A DNA stretch of 64,000 nucleotides from Nocardiopsis ganjiahuensis DSM 45031 (lineage in GTDB: Bacteria > Actinomycetota > Actinomycetes > Streptosporangiales > Streptosporangiaceae): NCBI RefSeq assembly GCF_000341085.1, contig NZ_ANBA01000009.1, positions 836,068 to 900,067 on the forward strand, written 5' to 3'. The stretch's first letter is position 1, and the number at the start of each line of letters is the position of its first letter. Below the pieces are notes generated by a model. That model did not search any database. It saw only the letters and a program-made list of their open reading frames with translations, and was not told where the DNA came from. The position numbers and the translations under genes were made by a program. Shown here piece after piece: positions 53,630 through 62,959 of the stretch.

Positions 53630-54289
53630 GTGACTCGAACCTCAGAGAGCATCAGCCCGGAACTGCACGCCTACATCGTCGACCACAGCCAGCCGGTCGA
53701 CCCGGTCCTGGCCGACCTGGCCGAGGAGACCGCCGAGCTGTTCCCCGATTTCCAGGGGATGCAGATCGGCCCGGAACAGGGCGCGTTCACCACCCTGCTC
53801 ACCCGGCTGTCCGGGGCCCGCGACGCCGTGGAGATCGGTACCTTCACCGGGTACTCCTCCATCTGCTTCGCCCGCGGCCTGCCCGAGGACGGCACGCTCC
53901 TGGCGCTGGACATCAGCGAGGAGTGGACCTCGGTGGCCCGCAGGTACTGGGAGCGGGCCGGGGTCTCGGACAAGATCACGCTGCGGATCGGTCCGGCCCT
54001 GGAGTCGCTGCGCGCCCTTCCCGAGGAGCCGCAGTTCGACCTGGCGTTCCTGGACGCGGACAAGGAGGGCTACGTCGGCTACTGGGAGGAGCTGGTGCCC
54101 AGGACGCGCACCGGCGGCCTGCTGCTGGCCGACAACACCCTGTCCCACGGCCGGGTGATCGACCCCGAGCAGACCTCCGCGCACGTCCAGGGCATCCGGG
54201 ACTTCAACGACCGGCTCGTCGCCGACGACCGCGTCGAGCAGGTCCTGCTGCCGATCGGCGACGGCCTGACCCTGGCCCGCAGGCTCTGA
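53630..54289 (+). CDS. Class I SAM O-methyltransferase (caffeoyl-CoA-like)
   Basis: This 219-residue protein is of the methyltransferase 3 (catechol/caffeoyl-CoA OMT) family. The SAM motif is AVEIGTFTGYSSICFA, the metal-site region is FDLAFLDADKEGYVGYWEEL, and the second ligand region is LLLADNTLSHG. A divalent metal is expected for catalysis. The physiological acceptor is unknown. The GTG start lies directly after a leaderless-type -10. It may share no operon with its neighbours. Confidence 0.87.
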   Translation: MTRTSESISPELHAYIVDHSQPVDPVLADLAEETAELFPDFQGMQIGPEQGAFTTLLTRLSGARDAVEIGTFTGYSSICFARGLPEDGTLLALDISEEWTSVARRYWERAGVSDKITLRIGPALESLRALPEEPQFDLAFLDADKEGYVGYWEELVPRTRTGGLLLADNTLSHGRVIDPEQTSAHVQGIRDFNDRLVADDRVEQVLLPIGDGLTLARRL

Positions 54290-54374
54290 GGCCTCCCGCC
54301 CCGGCCCCGGGTTGTCCACAGGGACACCTGTTCTCCCGGCGGGGACAGGGCGATCTTGGGTAATGTCCAGTTCC

Positions 54375-55520
54375 ATGCGCCTGCTGCACACATCGGACTG
54401 GCACCTGGGTCGCTCCTTCCACCGGGAGAACCTGATCGGGGCCCAGGCCGAGTTCCTCGACCACCTCGTCGACACCATCCACACCGAGCACGTCGACGTG
54501 GTGGTGGTCGCCGGTGACCTCTACGACCGCGCCCTGCCGCCGGTCGACGCCGTGCGGCTGTTCGACCGCGCGCTCGGCCGCATCCGGGCCACCGGGGCCC
54601 GGGCGGTGCTGATCAGCGGCAACCACGACTCCATGGCCCGCATGTCCTTCGCCACGGACCTGATCGACGCCTCCGGGGTGCACCTGCGCAGTTCCCTGGA
54701 CGGGATCGGCACCCCCGTGGTCATCGAGGACGAACACGGACCGGTGGCCTTCTACGGCATCCCCTACCTGGAACCGGAGATCGCCCGCCACCACTGGGAG
54801 CTGCCCGAGCGCGGCCACCCCGCGGCGGTCGGACACGCCATGGACCTGGTCCGGGCCGACCTCGCCCAGCGCCCGGGCACGCGCTCGGTGGTGCTCTCCC
54901 ACGCCTTCGTCACCGGCGGCGAACCCTCGGACAGCGAACGCGACATCTCCGTGGGCGGCGCCTCCCACGTGCCCGCCTCCGTCTACGACGGCGTCGACTA
55001 CGTGGCCCTGGGCCACCTGCACGGACGCCAGACCATCACGCCCTCGGTCCGTTACCCGGGCAGCCCGCTGGCCTACTCCTTCTCCGAGGAGCACCACCGC
55101 AAGGGCTACTGGCTGGTGGACCTGGACGCCGACGGGTTCGCCGGGGCCGAGTTCGCCGACGCCCCCGTGCCCCGTCCGCTCGCCCGGATCCGGGGCCGCA
55201 TCGACGACCTGCTCACCGGAGAGCGGTGGGCCCGCTACACCGGCCACTGGCTCCAGGTCACCCTCACCGACCCTCGTCGCCCGGCCCAGCCCATGGACCG
55301 GCTCCGCGAGCGCTTCCCGCACACCCTGATGCTGGAGTTCGCCCCCGAGGGCGGCGCCGTGGAACGGCGGCCGGTCACCGTCGCGGTCGCCGAACGCCCC
55401 GAACGCGAAGTGGTCGCCGGCTTCGTGGAGTGGGCCAGAGGCACCGCCGCCACCCCCGAGGAGCACGAGCTCGTGGACCGCGCGGTCGAAGAGGTCCGCG
55501 TCCAGGAAGGGACACGCTGA
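54375..55520 (+). CDS. sbcD: Exonuclease SbcD (Mre11-type nuclease)
   Basis: The 381-residue calcineurin-type phosphoesterase has the SbcD metal motifs LHTSDWHLGR (Asp8, His10), VVVVAGDLYDR, ISGNHDS and VALGHLHG. With SbcC it opens hairpins and trims DNA ends. ATG 54375 gives the canonical MRLLHTSDWHLG start and lies 8 nt after TAATGT, consistent with a leaderless transcript; ATG 54363 would add MSSS. Its stop and the sbcC start share one base (TGATG). Confidence 0.92.
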   Translation: MRLLHTSDWHLGRSFHRENLIGAQAEFLDHLVDTIHTEHVDVVVVAGDLYDRALPPVDAVRLFDRALGRIRATGARAVLISGNHDSMARMSFATDLIDASGVHLRSSLDGIGTPVVIEDEHGPVAFYGIPYLEPEIARHHWELPERGHPAAVGHAMDLVRADLAQRPGTRSVVLSHAFVTGGEPSDSERDISVGGASHVPASVYDGVDYVALGHLHGRQTITPSVRYPGSPLAYSFSEEHHRKGYWLVDLDADGFAGAEFADAPVPRPLARIRGRIDDLLTGERWARYTGHWLQVTLTDPRRPAQPMDRLRERFPHTLMLEFAPEGGAVERRPVTVAVAERPEREVVAGFVEWARGTAATPEEHELVDRAVEEVRVQEGTR

Positions 55521-58500
55521 TGCGGCTGCACACCCTCACCATGACCGCCTTCGGACCCTTCGCCGGGACCGAGACGGTCGACTTCGACCGGCTCGGCGAG
55601 GGCGGGCTGTTCCTGATCCACGGCCCCACCGGCGCGGGCAAGACCTCCGTGCTGGACGCCGTCTGCTTCGCGCTCTACGGCGACGTGCCCGGGGCCCGCA
55701 GCAAGGACCGCTCGCCCAAGAGCGACCACGCCCCGCCCGAGCTCAGGCCGGAGGTGACCCTGGAGTTCACCGTCCGGGGGCGCCGGGTGAAGATCGTGCG
55801 CAACCCGCGCTGGGAGCGCCCCAAGAAGCGCGGGAAGGGCACCGTCACCGAGAACCAGAAGGTGAACGTCTACGACTGGCTGAACGGCAAGTGGGAAGGG
55901 ATCATCACCCGCCCGGACGAGGCCGGGCAGTTCGTCAACGATGTGCTTGGCCTCACCCTCGCCCAGTTCTGCCAGATCGTCATGCTGCCCCAGGGGGACT
56001 TCGCCCGGTTCCTGCGGGCCAAGTCCGACGACCGGCGCGAGTCCTTGGAACGCATCTTCAACACCCGGGTGTTCCGGGACGTGGAGGAGTGGTTCGGCGG
56101 GCACGCCAAAAAGCTGAAGTACGAGGTGAACGCCGCCGACGAGCAGGTGCGCGCGGTCTCCGGACGCATCGCCGAGGTCAGCCGCTCCACCGCCCCGGAG
56201 ACCCCCGAGGAGCTCACCGCCTGGGCCGCCGAGCTGGCCTCGGTGCAGACGGCCACCGCGCGTGACGCCGAAGCGGTCACCGCGGGCTTCACCGGGGCCC
56301 GGGACCGCACTCGCGAGGCCCTGGCGGCCGGGCGTGAGCTGCTGTCCCGGCGCGACCGCCTGGCCGGGGCCCGCGAACGCCGCGCCCAACTGGCCGAGCG
56401 GCGCGGGTGGCGGGACGGGATCGACACCCGCCTGGCCGCCGCCGAGCGCGCGGACTCGGTGCTGCCGTTCCTGCGCGCCCGCGACCACAGGCGCACCGAA
56501 CTGGACAAGGCCGAACTGGCCGTCACCGACCGGTTGGCACTGGTCGGAGGGCTGCCCGACATCGACGCCGGCGTCCTGGACCGCTCCGGCTCCCCCGACG
56601 CCCCCGAGGCACCCGAGGCGCTGCGCTCGGCCGAGCGCTCCCGCAACGACGAACTCGCCCGGCTGGACCTGCTGCGCGGGGACGCCGAGCGCCGCCGGAA
56701 CCTGCACCGCGAACTCGCCGGGCTGGACCGGCGGATCGCCACCGTCCGCACCGAGACCGCCCGGGCCCGCGAACGCGTGAGCGCGCTGCCCTCCCGGGTG
56801 GAGACGGTCGCCAAGGAGCTGCGCCGGGCCCAGGAGCAGTCCGGGCTGACCGACCCCGCCAGGGCCGCCCTGGAGCTGGCCGAGCGTCGGCGCGCCGCGG
56901 CCGAGGAGCACCAGCGCCTCGGCGCCGAGGCGGAACGGGCCGAAGAGACGCGTCGGCACGCGGTCGACACCGCCCAGGCCGCCCGGGACCGGGTGCAGGA
57001 ACTGCGGGAACGGCGGATCAGGCACATGGCGGCCGAGCTCGCCGCCGACCTGGCCGACGGCGCGCCCTGCGCCGTGTGCGGTGCCACCGAGCACCCCTCC
57101 CCCGCACAGCCCAGCGCGGAGGGTCTGGTCTCGGCCGAGGAGGAACGCGCCGCCCAGAGCGCCGCGGACACCGCCGCCGCACGGCGCACCGAGGCGGAGA
57201 ACTCCCTGGTGGCACTCCGGGAACGGCACACGGCCGCGGCCGAGCGCGCCGAGGGCCGCACCCCCGCCGTCGCGGCGGAGGAGGTGGCGGCACGCAAGCA
57301 GGAGCTGGCCGAGGCCGGGGCCGCCGCCCGCGAGGTGCACCGCCTGGAGGAGGAGCTGGCCCAGGCCACCGCGGACCTGGAGCGCGCCCGCCGGCAGGAG
57401 GGGGAGCTGGTCCGGGAGGAGAGCGATCTGGTCGCCCGCCGTGAGGAGGGCGCCAAGGAGCACCAGCGGCTGACGGTGCTGCTGGACCGGGCCCGGGGCG
57501 AGGACGCCGGGCTGGCCGAGCGGATCGCCCGGCTGCGCGGCGAGGCCGACCTGCTGCGCGGAGCGGCGGACGCCGTCGAACTGCGCGGCCGTGCCGCCGA
57601 GGAGCTGCGCACCGCCGCCGCCGAGGCCGAGCGCTACCGGGCCGAGGCCCGCTTCGAGGACGAGGCCGCGGTGCTCGAGGCGGCCCTGGACGAGCGCGGC
57701 CGCCACGACCTGCGGTCCCGGGCCCGGGAGTTCGACGACCAGTGGGCTGCGGTCGAGTCCCGGCTGGCCGATCCCGAGCTGATCACCGCGGAGCACACGG
57801 CCGCCCCGGACCTGGCGGCGCTGGAGGCCGAGGCCTCAGCGGCGGCCGAGGCCGCGGACCGGGCGGTGGCCTGGCAGGGGATGCTCGCCGACCGTGCCCG
57901 GCGCCTGGCGGCCCTGCGCGCCGAGCTCGGCGACCGGCTGTCCGGTTCGGAGCCGGTCCTGCGCCGCTACGCGGTGGCCCAGGGACTGAGCACCCTGGCG
58001 GCCGGGACCTCCCCGGACAACACCGACAGCGTCCGGTTGTCCGCCTACGTGCTCGCGGCCCGGCTGGAACAGGTGGTCGAGGCCGCCAACCACCGGTTGC
58101 TGACGATGTCGGACGGCCGGTACGAGCTGCGCTACACGGTGGACAAGGCTGCCGGGGACGGCCGGGCCCGCTCCGCCGGCGGGCTGGGGATGCGCGTGGT
58201 GGACGCCTGGACCGGGGTGGAGCGCGACCCGGCGACCCTGTCCGGCGGCGAGACCTTCTTCAGTTCGCTGGCCCTGGCGCTCGGTCTGGGCGACGTGGCC
58301 ACGGCCGAGGCGGGCGGCACCGAGATCGACACGCTGTTCGTGGACGAGGGGTTCGGCACCCTGGACGAGGACACCCTGGAGGAGGTCCTGGACGTGCTGG
58401 ACCGGCTCCGCGACGGCGGTCGCGCGGTCGGAGTGGTCAGCCACGTCGCCGACCTGCGCCAACGCGTGACCACCCAGCTGCGCGTGGTCAAGTCCTCCGG

Positions 58501-58528
58501 CGGCTCCCGCGTGGAGCACCGCGGCTGA
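55520..58528 (+). CDS. sbcC: Exonuclease subunit SbcC (Rad50-type ATPase)
   Basis: The 1002-residue SMC-like ATPase has Walker A GPTGAGKTS (35-43) at the N-terminus. Long Arg/Glu/Ala coiled coils follow. A zinc-hook CxxC (Cys517 and Cys520 in PCAVCGATEHP) sits near the centre. Signature LSGGETFFSSLALALGLGD and Walker B TLFVDEGFGTLD are at the C-terminus. The layout is complete with no frameshift. It is translationally coupled to sbcD. Large open frames on the opposite strand over the coiled coil are compositional shadows. Confidence 0.94.
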   Translation: MRLHTLTMTAFGPFAGTETVDFDRLGEGGLFLIHGPTGAGKTSVLDAVCFALYGDVPGARSKDRSPKSDHAPPELRPEVTLEFTVRGRRVKIVRNPRWERPKKRGKGTVTENQKVNVYDWLNGKWEGIITRPDEAGQFVNDVLGLTLAQFCQIVMLPQGDFARFLRAKSDDRRESLERIFNTRVFRDVEEWFGGHAKKLKYEVNAADEQVRAVSGRIAEVSRSTAPETPEELTAWAAELASVQTATARDAEAVTAGFTGARDRTREALAAGRELLSRRDRLAGARERRAQLAERRGWRDGIDTRLAAAERADSVLPFLRARDHRRTELDKAELAVTDRLALVGGLPDIDAGVLDRSGSPDAPEAPEALRSAERSRNDELARLDLLRGDAERRRNLHRELAGLDRRIATVRTETARARERVSALPSRVETVAKELRRAQEQSGLTDPARAALELAERRRAAAEEHQRLGAEAERAEETRRHAVDTAQAARDRVQELRERRIRHMAAELAADLADGAPCAVCGATEHPSPAQPSAEGLVSAEEERAAQSAADTAAARRTEAENSLVALRERHTAAAERAEGRTPAVAAEEVAARKQELAEAGAAAREVHRLEEELAQATADLERARRQEGELVREESDLVARREEGAKEHQRLTVLLDRARGEDAGLAERIARLRGEADLLRGAADAVELRGRAAEELRTAAAEAERYRAEARFEDEAAVLEAALDERGRHDLRSRAREFDDQWAAVESRLADPELITAEHTAAPDLAALEAEASAAAEAADRAVAWQGMLADRARRLAALRAELGDRLSGSEPVLRRYAVAQGLSTLAAGTSPDNTDSVRLSAYVLAARLEQVVEAANHRLLTMSDGRYELRYTVDKAAGDGRARSAGGLGMRVVDAWTGVERDPATLSGGETFFSSLALALGLGDVATAEAGGTEIDTLFVDEGFGTLDEDTLEEVLDVLDRLRDGGRAVGVVSHVADLRQRVTTQLRVVKSSGGSRVEHRG

Positions 58529-58601
58529 CCCGGCCCGCCGCGCCCGGCTCCGGTTCCGCCAAGTCCACCCCGGGTTGGGGAGCCGCCGCGGCGGTGCGAC
58601 A

Positions 58602-59030
58602 ATGACCAGCGTGAATTCGCTGGTCAACATCGCCGTGTTCGGAATCGGGGGCGCCATCATGGTGGCGGCCCTGATCGGTCTGCTCCTTGTGGTCTCCGGG
58701 AGTTCGCGCGGGGCCTCGCCCCGGCTGCTCACCGTCTTCGGGGCCGCTTCGGTGGTGCTGTTGGTGGTGCTGCCGTCACTGTCCGCGCTGAACGTGCTCT
58801 CCGGTGGCGGCGGGTTCTGGGTGGGCTTCGTCACCGCGAGTGCCGTGGCCGCGGTGATGTACGCCGTCAACGTCGCCCTGCTGCCGACCCTGGCCCGCCG
58901 TCAGGCCATGGTGAGCGGTCGCCCCGGGCTGAGCGAGCTCAGGCCGTCGGCCTCGGTGCTGCTCGGCGGACTGGCGGTCTGCCTGGGTGTGGGGCTGCTC
59001 GTGACGGGCGTGACGGCGTTCATCGTCTGA
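58602..59030 (+). CDS. Small four-helix membrane protein of unknown function
   Basis: The 142-residue protein has four predicted membrane helices (AVFGIGGAIMVAALIGLLLVV; LLTVFGAASVVLLVVLPSL; FWVGFVTASAVAAVMYAVNVALL; ASVLLGGLAVCLGVGLLVTG) with short charged loops. I do not recognise a family. The start may be ATG 58602 or GTG 58611; no strong ribosome site precedes either. It stands after sbcC with a gap of 73 bp and may be independent. A strong hairpin follows the stop after ~85 bp. Confidence 0.6.
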   Translation: MTSVNSLVNIAVFGIGGAIMVAALIGLLLVVSGSSRGASPRLLTVFGAASVVLLVVLPSLSALNVLSGGGGFWVGFVTASAVAAVMYAVNVALLPTLARRQAMVSGRPGLSELRPSASVLLGGLAVCLGVGLLVTGVTAFIV

Positions 59031-59114
59031 TCCCCCACAGGAAAATTAACGCTGTCATCCCCGTGACCGCTTCCGGCCACAAGTCCCGTGTGCGCGAGGA
59101 CGCTCTGTAGCTTC

Positions 59115-59159
59115 GTGCCGGGGATCCCCGCCCGCCCGGCGGCAGGGGACCCCCGGCAC
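59115..59159 (+). terminator. Long hairpin before the DUF3558 gene
   Basis: GTGCCGGGG (59115-59123) pairs with CCCCGGCAC (59151-59159). After one mismatch the stem continues through TCCCC/GGGGA (59125-59129 with 59145-59149). It lies 85 bp after the small membrane protein gene and 29 bp before the DUF3558 lipoprotein gene. Confidence 0.65.
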
Positions 59160-59187
59160 TGACGGCACTCGGCGGGCGGAGCGACGG

Positions 59188-59721
59188 ATGCGCGGACGGG
59201 GACGGGCCGCCGCTGCGGTGGCGGCGGTGTCGGTGTTGGTCGGCGCCTGCGGCGGCGAGACCGAACTGGCTGAGCGCGACTCCATCGACCAGTTCGGGGT
59301 CCCCCCGCTGGAACCCACCGCCGCGCACCCCTGCGACCTGATCACCGACGACGTCGCCGTCGAGCTGGGCATCCTGCACGAGGACGGCAGCGGCAGCGCG
59401 CAGTCCGACTCCAACTGCTTCTTCACCGACCGGGTCGACGCGAGTGTGGACGTGCGGGTGGAGGTCCTGGACGAGACCGGGGCCGAGGACACCACCGCCG
59501 TCGCCGCCGTGGTCTCCGCAGCCTTCGCCGGGGAGGGCGGGCAGGAGTTCGCCGACGTCGAGGGCTACCCCGGCGTCACCACCGCCTTCCCGGACTCGTG
59601 CAACCTCAGCGTGGCCACCTCCGACGAACACGAGCTGTCCGTCCAGGTCAGCGCCGACGACGCCTGCGACACCGCCGTCGAGATCGCCCGCACCGCCATC
59701 GCCAACTCCCCCGAGCTCTAG
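59188..59721 (+). CDS. DUF3558-type lipoprotein
   Basis: The 177-residue protein has a lipobox LVGAC (Cys21) and, after a short linker, HPCDLITDDVAVELGI, then SNCFFTDR, DSCNLSV and DACDTAVEIA. Paired cysteines with the PCDL start are the pattern of DUF3558, a family of secreted actinobacterial lipoproteins of unknown role. It would be attached to the outer membrane face. The gene converges with the LLM oxidoreductase with a 44-bp gap. Confidence 0.75.
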   Translation: MRGRGRAAAAVAAVSVLVGACGGETELAERDSIDQFGVPPLEPTAAHPCDLITDDVAVELGILHEDGSGSAQSDSNCFFTDRVDASVDVRVEVLDETGAEDTTAVAAVVSAAFAGEGGQEFADVEGYPGVTTAFPDSCNLSVATSDEHELSVQVSADDACDTAVEIARTAIANSPEL

Positions 59722-59765
59722 CAGGCAGGAGGCACGGGCTCCAGCAGACCGGACAGGCACCGGCC

Positions 59766-60698
59766 CTAGCCTTCGGCCCCCGCGGCCGCCTCGGCCGCGT
59801 GGACCAGCGGGATGACCTCAGCCAGTGCCTCCCGGGAGTGCCCGTGCGTCACCACATGCGTGAACCCGAACTCCGCACGCCTGCGCAGCAGCGTGTCCGC
59901 CATCTCCCGCGGCGTGCCCACCAGCAGGTAGGGGCAGTCCAGCAGGGACTCCCCCTCCGGCAGCAGCTCCTCACCGACCCGCGCCACGATCTCCGCGACC
60001 GCCTTCTCCGCGTCGTCGGTGACGACGACCGTCTGGACGAGGACGCTCGACTCGATCTCCTCCGCCCGTTCCCCCGCCACCTCGCGCACCAGGTCCACGC
60101 GCTGTCGGGTCTCGGCCGCCCCCGCCGCGGTGAAGACGCCCATCTTCCGCCCACGGGTCTGGGTCATGCCGCTGAAGGCGACGATGTCCGCGCGCCGGGC
60201 CGCCAGGGTGAGGGTCGCGGGGCCGTGCCCTCCGATGAGCAGCGGCGGACGCGGGCGCTGTACCGGCTGGGGCTCCTGCCCGCCCGGGGCCAGACGCCGG
60301 TCGAGCTCGTCCAGGGTGGCGACCAGGCTCCCGGTGCGGTCGGCGTGCGGCCGCCAGGGCAGGCCCGCGTCCTCGAACTCCGACTTCATGTGCCCGGAGC
60401 CCAGCCCCAGCTCGAACCGTCCTCCGGAGAGCCGGTCGAGCGTGGCCACCTCCCGGGCCAACAGCGCGGGGTTCCAGAACTCGTTGTTGAGCACGTAGGT
60501 GCCCAGGCGCAGCCGGGTGGTGGCCGCGGCAGCGGCGGCCAGAACCGGGAAGGGCGCCCAGAACCCGAGGTGGTCCGGGGCCAGGAGCACGTCGTAGCCC
60601 TGCTCCTCGATATCCCGGCAGCTCTCGGCCAGGGTGATGTGGTCGGAGTGGTCGAGGTCGGAGGCGAGCATGTTGACACCGAAGCGGAAGTTCCTCAT
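59766..60698 (-). CDS. LLM-class, probably F420-dependent oxidoreductase
   Basis: The 310-residue protein is a luciferase-like TIM barrel: MRNFRFGVNMLASD, GYDVLLAPDHLGFWAPFPVLAAAAAATTRLRLGTYVLNN, and GGRFELGLGSGHMKSEF. The style matches actinobacterial F420-dependent LLM proteins whose start resembles FRFGVN, though flavin use cannot be excluded. The substrate is unknown. It lies between two convergent or tandem unrelated genes, so context does not help. Confidence 0.85.
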   Translation of the reverse strand: MRNFRFGVNMLASDLDHSDHITLAESCRDIEEQGYDVLLAPDHLGFWAPFPVLAAAAAATTRLRLGTYVLNNEFWNPALLAREVATLDRLSGGRFELGLGSGHMKSEFEDAGLPWRPHADRTGSLVATLDELDRRLAPGGQEPQPVQRPRPPLLIGGHGPATLTLAARRADIVAFSGMTQTRGRKMGVFTAAGAAETRQRVDLVREVAGERAEEIESSVLVQTVVVTDDAEKAVAEIVARVGEELLPEGESLLDCPYLLVGTPREMADTLLRRRAEFGFTHVVTHGHSREALAEVIPLVHAAEAAAGAEG

Positions 60699-60781
60699 GG
60701 GCCCGACCCAACACCGGGACGGACGAACCGTCCAGGGGGCCCACCGGCTTCTGCCCCCGGGTGGGCTTCGGGGGAACGACG

Positions 60782-60812
60782 ACGGGGACGTGCCCGGTCG
60801 GCACGCCCCCGT
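60782..60812 (-). terminator. Terminator of the CopD-CtaG gene
   Basis: ACGGGGACGTGCC (60782-60794) pairs with 60800-60812 over 13 positions with one A-C mismatch, around a 5-base loop. It lies 18 bp after the stop of the minus-strand CopD-CtaG gene. Confidence 0.7.
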
Positions 60813-60829
60813 TCCGCGTTCGGGACCGG

Positions 60830-62959
60830 TCAGTCCTGCTTCGGCCCGCTCTCCGTCTCCGCGGGCTTCGCCGGGGCCCCGCCCCCGGCGGCCGCGCGCG
60901 AGCGGCGGTCGAGCTCGGCCAGGTAGGCGTTGTAGTCGTCCATGTCGGCGTCGTCGGAGCCGCCGCGACGGCTGTGCCGCTCCCGGCGCCGCTCCTGGCG
61001 CTCGTCGTCACGCGACCACTGCACGACCAGGGCCAGCATCACCATGACGGTCGGGATCTCGCCCAGCGCCCAGGCGATGCCGCCGCCCGCGTACTGGTCG
61101 GCGGCCTGGTCGGCCATCCACGGGATCTCGAACTGGCCGTAGTACTGCATGGCCATCGGCGTGGCCTGCTCCATGATCGCGATGCCGAAGAAGGCGTGGA
61201 AGCCCATCGCCACCAGCAGCAGGAGGATGCGCAGCAGGAAGGGGACCTTCCGCGGGGCGGGGTCGATGCCGACGATCACCCAGTAGAACAGGAAGCCCGA
61301 GAGCAGGAAGTGCACGCCCATGAACAGGTGACCGAGGTGGTCGTTCATCAGCGTGGGGAACAGCGGCGTGAAGTACAGCGCGTACGGGCTGAACACGAAG
61401 ACCGGCGCGGCCACCGCGGGGTGGGTCACGAGCTTCGAGAACCGGCTGTTGAGGAACGCGTTGAGCCACTCCCGGGGTCCCCGGTCGCCGCGCTTCTCGA
61501 CGGGCCGGAGCGCGCGCAGGGCCAGGGTGACCGGGGCGCCCAGCACCAGCAGGATCGGCGTGACCATGGCCAGCACCATGTGCTGGATCATGTGCATGGA
61601 GAACATGATCATCGCGTAGGTCGCGAACCCGCTGAGCTGGACCGCGACGATGGTCAGCAGGCCCAGGACGAAGGCGGCGGTGCGGCCGACCGGCCACTTG
61701 TCGCCCCTGCGGACCAGGCGCCGGACGCCGCCCAGGTACAGGAATCCGGCGACCACGACGAGCATGATGAAGAACAGGTCCGGGCGCCACAGCGTGAGAA
61801 GGTTCTGCAGGCTCATCGCGGGCGGGATGGGGAAGCCCAGGATGGCGGCGGCCGGGTCGACGGTGCTCTCCAGCGGCGGGGGCGGCGCGGTGCGGCCCAG
61901 GCCCACGGAGACACCGATGACGGCGGCCATGATCAGGACCTCGGCTCCGGCCAGCCTCAGGAAGCCCCGGCGGCGGAAGGTGTAGCCGAACTTCCCCGCC
62001 GGCGCGGCGTCGACGCGGGTCAGCACGCGGGTGCGGTGGGCGTAGCCGAGGACGCCGAGGATCCCGAAGAGGCCGATCTTCACGACGATGATCAGGCCGT
62101 ACTCGGTGCCGAACAGGTCGTCCAGCGAGTACAGGCGGGCCAGCGCGCTGGCGGCGCCGCTGACCGCCACACCGACGTAGGCCCACAGGGCCAGACGGCT
62201 GAAGCGGTGGGCGGCGACGGCCGGTTCCTGGGCGTCGCGCCGCATGGCGTGGTAGGTGACCACCGTCAGGCCGCCCACCCACGCGCAGATGGAGACCAGG
62301 TGCAGGGCCAGCCCGGTGACGGCCAGTTCGTGGGCGCCCGAGGACGCGGAGTGGCCGGTCAGCGCGGGCGGGGTGACCGCGAGGAAGGAGGCGATCAGCA
62401 GCCAGAGGCCGCCGGTCGCGGTGGTGGTGGTACGGCCGAACAGCGCGATGCCGGTCGTGATGAGCACGACGAACATCAGGCCGATACCCGCGGAGACCGA
62501 ACCCGCGTAGGCGGTGACCTCGTCGACGGACACCTGGCCCATGGGCTTGGCGAGGAACTCCGAAGCCTGGAAGTAGAGGGTGGCCACGGCCGCGAGGGAC
62601 CAGGCCAGGGCGCTCCAGGTCGCACCGCGCACGTAGCCGGTGGCCTGCGGGGAGAGCCGTCCCTTCTGCGAGGCGAGCAGGACGACCGCCATGAGCAGGA
62701 GGCCGATGGTCAGGACCGCCGCGGCGTCCATGACCGTCTTGGCGATGGGCATGCCCCAGCGGACCGCCTCACCGGCGTCGGGCAGGCCGGGGATGACCTG
62801 AGCGAAGACCGACCCGCCCAGGATGAGGGTGGCGCCCAGACCGACCGTGCACACGAGTGCGGCGATCAGGGCGTAGAGGGGCACGTTGGCGGTGCCGGGG
62901 GCCTGTTCCTGGCCCCGGTGTTCCTTGGGGGATGTGTCGTGTTGTGCGGGAGGAGCCAC
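60830..62959 (-). CDS. CopD / CtaG (caa3-type assembly) fusion membrane protein
   Basis: The 709-residue protein has two modules with about 13-14 helices. Residues ~25-350 form a CopD-like copper-import/resistance domain (HLVSICAWVGGLTVV region). Residues ~370-660 form a caa3_CtaG cytochrome oxidase assembly domain (FSMHMIQHMVLAMVTPILLVLGAP; MGVHFLLSGFLFYW; MGFHAFFGIAIM). The fused form is common in actinobacteria and links copper supply to terminal oxidase assembly. The GTG at 62959 has GGAG ~10 nt upstream. The tail is charged and cytoplasmic. Confidence 0.88.
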   Translation of the reverse strand: MAPPAQHDTSPKEHRGQEQAPGTANVPLYALIAALVCTVGLGATLILGGSVFAQVIPGLPDAGEAVRWGMPIAKTVMDAAAVLTIGLLLMAVVLLASQKGRLSPQATGYVRGATWSALAWSLAAVATLYFQASEFLAKPMGQVSVDEVTAYAGSVSAGIGLMFVVLITTGIALFGRTTTTATGGLWLLIASFLAVTPPALTGHSASSGAHELAVTGLALHLVSICAWVGGLTVVTYHAMRRDAQEPAVAAHRFSRLALWAYVGVAVSGAASALARLYSLDDLFGTEYGLIIVVKIGLFGILGVLGYAHRTRVLTRVDAAPAGKFGYTFRRRGFLRLAGAEVLIMAAVIGVSVGLGRTAPPPPLESTVDPAAAILGFPIPPAMSLQNLLTLWRPDLFFIMLVVVAGFLYLGGVRRLVRRGDKWPVGRTAAFVLGLLTIVAVQLSGFATYAMIMFSMHMIQHMVLAMVTPILLVLGAPVTLALRALRPVEKRGDRGPREWLNAFLNSRFSKLVTHPAVAAPVFVFSPYALYFTPLFPTLMNDHLGHLFMGVHFLLSGFLFYWVIVGIDPAPRKVPFLLRILLLLVAMGFHAFFGIAIMEQATPMAMQYYGQFEIPWMADQAADQYAGGGIAWALGEIPTVMVMLALVVQWSRDDERQERRRERHSRRGGSDDADMDDYNAYLAELDRRSRAAAGGGAPAKPAETESGPKQD

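Noticed and set aside
55235..57796. An 853-codon open frame antisense to sbcD-sbcC
   Set aside because: Its composition is a mirror of the Ala/Glu/Arg coiled coil of SbcC, with no recognisable domain or credible start.
52850..58528. A defence-type module made of YdjM-like protein, methyltransferase and SbcCD
   Set aside because: SbcD and SbcC are standard repair proteins with normal lengths and motifs; the neighbours have separate promoter-like elements and a terminator between them.
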